From Corynebacterium sp. (GTDB taxonomy: Bacteria; Actinomycetota; Actinomycetes; Mycobacteriales; Mycobacteriaceae), in contig NZ_JASLIP010000052.1 of NCBI RefSeq assembly GCF_030152825.1, positions 1-16,987 on the forward strand: DNA of 16,987 nt, written 5' to 3'. The position numbers and the translations under genes were made by a program. Below, piece by piece: positions 13,725-16,987 of this stretch (positions are counted from its first letter, which is position 1; every line of letters begins with the position of its first letter). Below the pieces are notes generated by a model. The model made no database searches, was not told the DNA's origin, and worked only from the letters and a program-made list of their open reading frames with translations.

Positions 13725-14141
13725 CTATTTACGGCCGAGCGTTTCGCACGGACCGTTCGGTTAAGTATCAATGGTTCGCTTGGGCGACACCGGAAGCCTG
13801 AATTAACCGCATGTGGGGCGAGCCCCATGTATGTCTTGTTAAAGGACGCTGCTGCACGAGGAGCGGGGCGAAGGCTACCTGGTGCGCACTCGATGTTTGT
13901 CCAACATAGCGGGGTGTGGTGGTTTCTAGCTGCTATTCACGAATGAGAAGGTGGCTTTCCAACGACACGTCGTGGATTCAAGTTCAACGTCTAGGGGGGG
14001 GCTGACGTACCGCCCCTCGCAACTGCCTAGCATCGGCACTACTGGGCCGCGCCGGAGGGCTTGCCCGTCGCCGAGGAACCGAAGGCAACGCCATCGTTCT
14101 CCGGCGCGACGAGAGCTATCCAATTGGGGATTAATGCTCCC
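13725..14141. other. Gene-free stretch between DUF488 remnant and ytoQ
   Basis: No supported reading frame is visible. It contains a hairpin, TGGGGC-GA-GCCCCA with wobble extension (about 13811-13830), and repeat copy 3. The remaining sequence between copies 3 and 4 (about 150 bp) shows no gene. Confidence 0.5.
13942..13996 (+). repeat. ychF 3'-end repeat, copy 3
   Basis: GTGGATTCAAG-TTCAACGTCTAG equals the ychF end except for one deleted C and the stop-codon base. Upstream it matches copy 2 (AATGAGAAGGT, CTTTCCAACGA). Read with the missing base restored, it encodes NEKVAFQRHVVDFKFNV, so it is a decayed ychF tail. It marks the right edge of islet B. Confidence 0.7.
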
Positions 14142-14147
14142 TATAAA
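14142..14147 (+). promoter_or_regulatory. Possible -10 element for ytoQ
   Basis: TATAAA lies 48 bases before the TTG start of the YtoQ gene. No good -35 hexamer is found at the right distance. If used, the 5' untranslated leader would include repeat copy 4. Confidence 0.3.
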
Positions 14148-14150
14148 CGC

Positions 14151-14174
14151 GTAAACTTCAAGGTCAACGTCAAA
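14151..14174 (+). repeat. ychF 3'-end repeat, copy 4
   Basis: GTAAACTTCAAG-GTCAACGTCAAA matches the ychF end at 20 of 24 bases and encodes VNFKVNV, but without a stop. It sits directly before the ribosome site of ytoQ. It is the most diverged copy, and could be the original chromosomal right boundary. Confidence 0.55.
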
Positions 14175-14194
14175 AACCGTAAGGAGAAAAAGCC

Positions 14195-14635
14195 TTGAGC
14201 TTCAACGTGTACCTGTCCGGCGAGATTCACACCGACTGGCGCGAAGAGATCCAGCGCGGCGCGGAGGCCGCCGGGCTCGACGTCGTATTCACCGCGCCGG
14301 TGACCGACCACCCCGCCAGCGACGCCGCCGGCGACCACCTCGGCGAGGCGCCCGCGGGCTTTTGGCGCGATCACCAGTCCTCGAAGGTCAACTCCATCCG
14401 CACCCGCACCTTGATCGAGAAGGCCGATATGGTCGTCGTCCGCTTCGGGGACCAGTACAAGCAGTGGAACGCTGCTTTCGACGCGGGCTACTGCGCGGCA
14501 CTGGACAAGCCTTATGTCACCCTCCACGGTGAGGACATCGTCCACCCACTCAAGGAAGTCGACGCCGCCGCGCAGGCGTGGTGCACCACCACCGACCAGG
14601 TCGTAGAGATCCTGCGTTACGTGCTCGAAGCCTAA
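14195..14635 (+). CDS. ytoQ: YtoQ family protein (nucleoside deoxyribosyltransferase-like fold)
   Basis: A 146-residue protein starting with TTG at 14195, supported by AAGGAG 8 bases upstream. It begins SFNVYLSGEIHTDWREEI and contains FTAPVTDHPASDAAGD, then RTLIEKADMVVVRFGDQYKQWNAAFDAGY, the conserved pattern of the YtoQ family, which is related in fold to nucleoside 2-deoxyribosyltransferases (YLSGEI near the N-terminus and the AAFDAGYCAAL region). The physiological substrate is unknown. It is complete and of normal size, and lies just outside the repeat-bounded islets, so it is probably resident chromosome. Confidence 0.9.
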   Translation: MSFNVYLSGEIHTDWREEIQRGAEAAGLDVVFTAPVTDHPASDAAGDHLGEAPAGFWRDHQSSKVNSIRTRTLIEKADMVVVRFGDQYKQWNAAFDAGYCAALDKPYVTLHGEDIVHPLKEVDAAAQAWCTTTDQVVEILRYVLEA

Positions 14636-14663
14636 GAGAGCGCCCGAAAGCTGCGCTGTTCTA

Positions 14664-15017
14664 TTAAGCAGGCAGGCGCAGCGTCACGGCGAGCCCACCT
14701 TCAGCCCGCGGAGTCAGTTCCACCGAACCGCCGTGGGCTTTCGCAATTGCATCGACGATCGCCAGCCCCAGGCCTTGACCGCCGCCCGCGGTCCGCTGCG
14801 CCCGGGCGAAGGGCTCCACCCACGTGTGGACCTCCGCCGCGTCCAGCTTAGGCCCGTCGGACTCCACGGTGATCTCCGCGTTCCGGTCCACCTGTGCGAC
14901 CGCGAGGGAAGGATCCTCGCCGTGGGTGAGCCCGTTGCCCACCATGTTCTCCACCGCCTGGCGCACAAGGGTGGGGGAGGCGGCCACGGTGACCTGCTCG
15001 GCTGTCACCGGAGCCAT
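14664..15017 (-). pseudogene. Sensor histidine kinase, C-terminal ATPase domain fragment
   Basis: About 117 residues of a HATPase_c domain: N-box VRQAVENMVGNGLTHG, a G1-like VESDGPKLD, and G2 GGGQGLGLAIVDAIAKAHGG, ending VTLRLPA. The membrane sensor, HAMP and phospho-accepting HisKA parts are missing. The frame is open to an ATG at 15095, but sequence before MAPVTAEQ does not look like a kinase, so the break is near 15017. No response-regulator gene is adjacent. Without HisKA, the fragment cannot be a normal sensor kinase. Loss probably accompanied rearrangement of the DNA to its right. Confidence 0.85.
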
Positions 15018-15990
15018 GTCTTTGAAATGACTTACACCAAATAGCGCGTAAGGCTTGCTTAGGGTCGACCTGATTTGCTCACCCATATTGGGCACGAATA
15101 TCAGAGCCGCGTTACGCGAGCTATGGTGTTAGGCATCCGCTATTAACGGCGATGGCTAGTGACCGCCGTTATTAGTGACTTCAAACCATATGAAACTAGA
15201 CGTCCTGGCGAAGAGCGACTTCGCTGTGCGAGATACGGCTGTTCGTTGTGATCGTGGATCCTATGAAGCATCGGGTATGGCGACCGGCATAGATGCCCGG
15301 ACAAAATACCTACCGTCTCCAGGCAGCGACATTATCCAAGGGGAAATTGTGGTTGCTTTTGCGCCCAGTGATCGTTGCATGGAAAGACAAGGAGAATTCT
15401 CTGAGTGTTTCGGAGTTTATTCTACCACTGCGTCAATAGAGTGTTGATGGAAATCTGCCAGCACATGGGGCTGGTGGCTGCGTCACGCTGTGCTGTGAGG
15501 TTTGGGGGCGTGGGCGGAGGTGCCAGAAAGCCTAGGAGCGGTCGCAACGGGGGAAACAAACAACGACGCTTCGCGCCCCTTCTGACTCCCGAAATTTGAC
15601 ACCGCCTGCGGTGTGCAGGAGGTCGGTTTCTCGGCGTGGGGGGTAGGTTGCGGGCACTCAGTTAAGCTACGTGTTCGTCGGTACTTGCGAAATCTCGGAC
15701 CAGCACAAGGGGCATATGAATAAGGATGGTTGCACTGTGCGGCCCACATGGCAGGGGCAGGGGAGATGAGGCTAGAGCATGGTCGCGGCGGGGACGTAGG
15801 GGGTCGGGAGCGTACGAGAATGGACACTGGCGGGGCATAAAGGTTGGAGATACTCATCGAGCTGATTGACGAGGTTTTTACGAGGCTAGACACCGATATC
15901 GGCGCCTGGCATTCCACGCTACGACCTGGTTGTTGATTGCGGCGTATCGTTCCCGTTCACGCCGATATTGTCGTTTGGTTGGCTTCGTAT
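15018..15990. other. Gene-poor stretch of atypical composition
   Basis: About 970 bp without a convincing gene. The left half (15175-15450) is visibly richer in A and T than its surroundings. It contains an open frame of 90 codons on the plus strand (15175-15447, GTG start or internal ATG at 15190) with no ribosome site and no recognisable motif. Other open frames, including a 144-codon one on the minus strand (15483-15917), are rich in Ser/Pro/Arg and look like chance. Small hairpins occur, such as ACACCGC-CT-GCGGTGT at 15599-15614. The stretch may be decayed foreign DNA or may hold an RNA gene that I cannot identify. Confidence 0.5.
15140..15175. repeat. 12-bp inverted repeat
   Basis: CTATTAACGGCG (15140-15151) and CGCCGTTATTAG (15164-15175) are complementary at 11 of 12 positions around a 12-base loop. 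It lies at the start of the gene-poor stretch. It could be a terminator, a protein site or the trace of a small element. Confidence 0.6.
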
Positions 15991-16872
15991 TCAGCGCACG
16001 ATGTTGCCGTTGGCGTCGTAAGTGTAAAAGCCAGCACCGGACTCTTTGCCGGTTTTACCTGCCGCGATCATCGGCTTGATGGTTTCGTCCACGAAGGTCT
16101 TCTTCCACTGCGGCGCCTGCTCATCCGACTCGATAACGGCCACTAACGTGCGCAGTCCAACCAGATCCATGATCTCGACAGGGCCACGAGGGGAACCCGT
16201 GGAGTTGCGCCAATCTCGGTCGATGTCAGCGGGCTCGGCTATCTCATGATGCAGCAGGTACATGCCTGCACTCAAAAGTGGCACCAGCAGAGTGTTTAGT
16301 ACGTACCCGGGCTGCTCGCGCTTGAGTGGCACAGGCACCATGTTGATCTCTTCTGCAAACTTCACGGCCTGGTCAATGAACTTCGGGTCTGTGCCTTCGT
16401 GCGGCATAATTTCCGCAGTGTTCTGAATCCAGATGTGGTTGGCAAAATGGATAGCCAGGAAGCGCTCGGGTGCACCCGAGGCATCAGCGAACTTGCTGGG
16501 CATGAGCGTGGACGTATTCGTGGCGAACATGGTGTTGTCGTCGGCTAGCTCGCCGACCTGTGACCAGACTTGGCGTTTGAGGTCCAGATTTTCCGGGACC
16601 GCCTCGATGATGAGGTCGGCTCCTGAAACCGCTTCTTTCAGTTCAGCGGTTTGGGTGAGATTCGCGTAGGCTGCGGCGATGGTGTCGTCATTGGCAGAGT
16701 CCAGCTCTTGCTTCATCTGTTGGCTAATAGCTTCGAAGCGCTTCTTTCCTGCGGCGAGCGCCTCTTCGTTGATGTCATAAGAGACGACTTTTTTTCCTGC
16801 GAATGCGGAAACGAAAGCGATTTGGGCACCCAAGACACCAGCGCCGAGAACAGTTACATTATTGATTGTCAT
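15991..16872 (-). CDS. 3-hydroxyacyl-CoA dehydrogenase, NAD-binding family
   Basis: A 293-residue cytoplasmic dehydrogenase oxidising a 3-hydroxyacyl-CoA-like substrate with NAD. The Rossmann motif VLGAGVLGAQIAF is at residues 8-20, and the acidic residue after the second strand (SYDINEEAL, D33) indicates NAD. The catalytic His is in AIHFANHIW (H142), and the paired Glu follows in AEIMPHEGTD. The usual HFxNP has become HFANH, which sets it in a divergent branch, so the exact substrate is open. The C-terminal domain includes SPRGPVEIMDLVGL and ends SGAGFYTYDANGNIVR. The start at 16872 is chosen because it begins just before the Rossmann strand and overlaps the upstream stop as ATGA; 14 more codons are open upstream. 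Confidence 0.9.
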   Translation of the reverse strand: MTINNVTVLGAGVLGAQIAFVSAFAGKKVVSYDINEEALAAGKKRFEAISQQMKQELDSANDDTIAAAYANLTQTAELKEAVSGADLIIEAVPENLDLKRQVWSQVGELADDNTMFATNTSTLMPSKFADASGAPERFLAIHFANHIWIQNTAEIMPHEGTDPKFIDQAVKFAEEINMVPVPLKREQPGYVLNTLLVPLLSAGMYLLHHEIAEPADIDRDWRNSTGSPRGPVEIMDLVGLRTLVAVIESDEQAPQWKKTFVDETIKPMIAAGKTGKESGAGFYTYDANGNIVR

Positions 16873-16987
16873 GTAGCCGACGTTACGCTGTTCCTGCGTG
16901 CGATGCCACGACACAGCGCGCCGACCAGATCCAACTCCTGGCGATCCCGGACGTCCACATTCGCCAGGTGCAGCAATGGAGCCACTG
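16869..16987 (-). CDS. C-terminal end of an upstream gene, cut by the window edge
   Basis: The last 38 codons of a minus-strand frame are visible, beginning VAPLLHLANVDVRDRQELDL, containing GALCRGIARRN and ending with TGA at 16869-16871. The stop overlaps the dehydrogenase start as ATGA, which suggests a translationally coupled operon. There is too little sequence to name a family. Confidence 0.55.
   Translation of the reverse strand, partial: VAPLLHLANVDVRDRQELDLVGALCRGIARRNSVTSAT

Noticed and set aside
13583..13828. An 82-residue N-terminal extension of DUF488
   Set aside because: The extension is Arg/Pro/Cys-rich and runs over the protein remnant in another frame; family members begin at the VGHSN segment.
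15174..15207. A fifth ychF-tail-like sequence (TGACTTCAAA ... GACGTC)
   Set aside because: The match is interrupted by unrelated bases and has no shared flank with the other copies.
15483..15917. A 144-codon minus-strand frame in the gene-poor stretch
   Set aside because: Composition dominated by Ser, Pro, Ala and Arg, no ribosome site and no motif; treated as chance.
1..16987. CRISPR array, rRNA or tRNA genes
   Set aside because: No regularly spaced repeats and no tRNA- or rRNA-like sequence was recognised by eye in the window; a tRNAscan-SE and Infernal run would settle it.

Overview
The window is high-GC actinobacterial DNA. A CmtR-type metal sensor with the mycobacterial cysteine pattern, an apparently leaderless promoter and the general protein style point to Corynebacterium or a close relative; the species cannot be fixed from the sequence alone. 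One conserved gene, ychF, enters at the left edge. The right end holds a YtoQ-family gene, a truncated histidine kinase and a 3-hydroxyacyl-CoA dehydrogenase, which look like ordinary chromosome. The roughly 13 kb between them is an accessory region built in layers directly behind the ychF stop codon.

Layer 1 is a set of ychF-tail repeats. The last 24 bp of ychF (1061-1084) recur in imperfect form at 12740-12763, 13972-13994 and 14151-14174. The second and third copies share about 56 bp with each other, and their translation still resembles a YchF C-terminus. They divide the region into two islets plus a short spacer. Islet A is a P1B metal-efflux ATPase, its CmtR-like repressor and a luciferase-like monooxygenase (LLM) gene. 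Islet B is a DUF488 gene and a protein remnant. The third interval is about 150 bp with no gene. This looks like repeated site-specific insertion at the 3' end of ychF, but no tyrosine integrase is present.

Layer 2 is a 7,960-bp integrative mobilizable element that has cut the LLM gene of islet A in two. The N-terminal 82 codons (12436-12683) and the C-terminal 273 codons (3656-4475) lie about 8 kb apart. They rejoin in frame across an 8-bp core, TAGCGCAT, present at both junctions. A large serine recombinase is encoded next to the right junction. The element also carries a tightly overlapping minus-strand operon: a small protein, an HTH protein, a Rep with an HUH-like nuclease plus an SF3-like helicase, MobC, a relaxase, and a coiled-coil membrane protein whose gene begins inside the relaxase gene. 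A phosphotransferase (APH fold) gene on the opposite strand is the likely cargo. The layout suggests an element that integrates with the serine recombinase, replicates as a circle after excision using the CRESS-like Rep, and is mobilized with help from a conjugative element.

About 970 bp (15018-15990) between the broken kinase gene and the dehydrogenase holds no convincing gene and is visibly more AT-rich at its left end.
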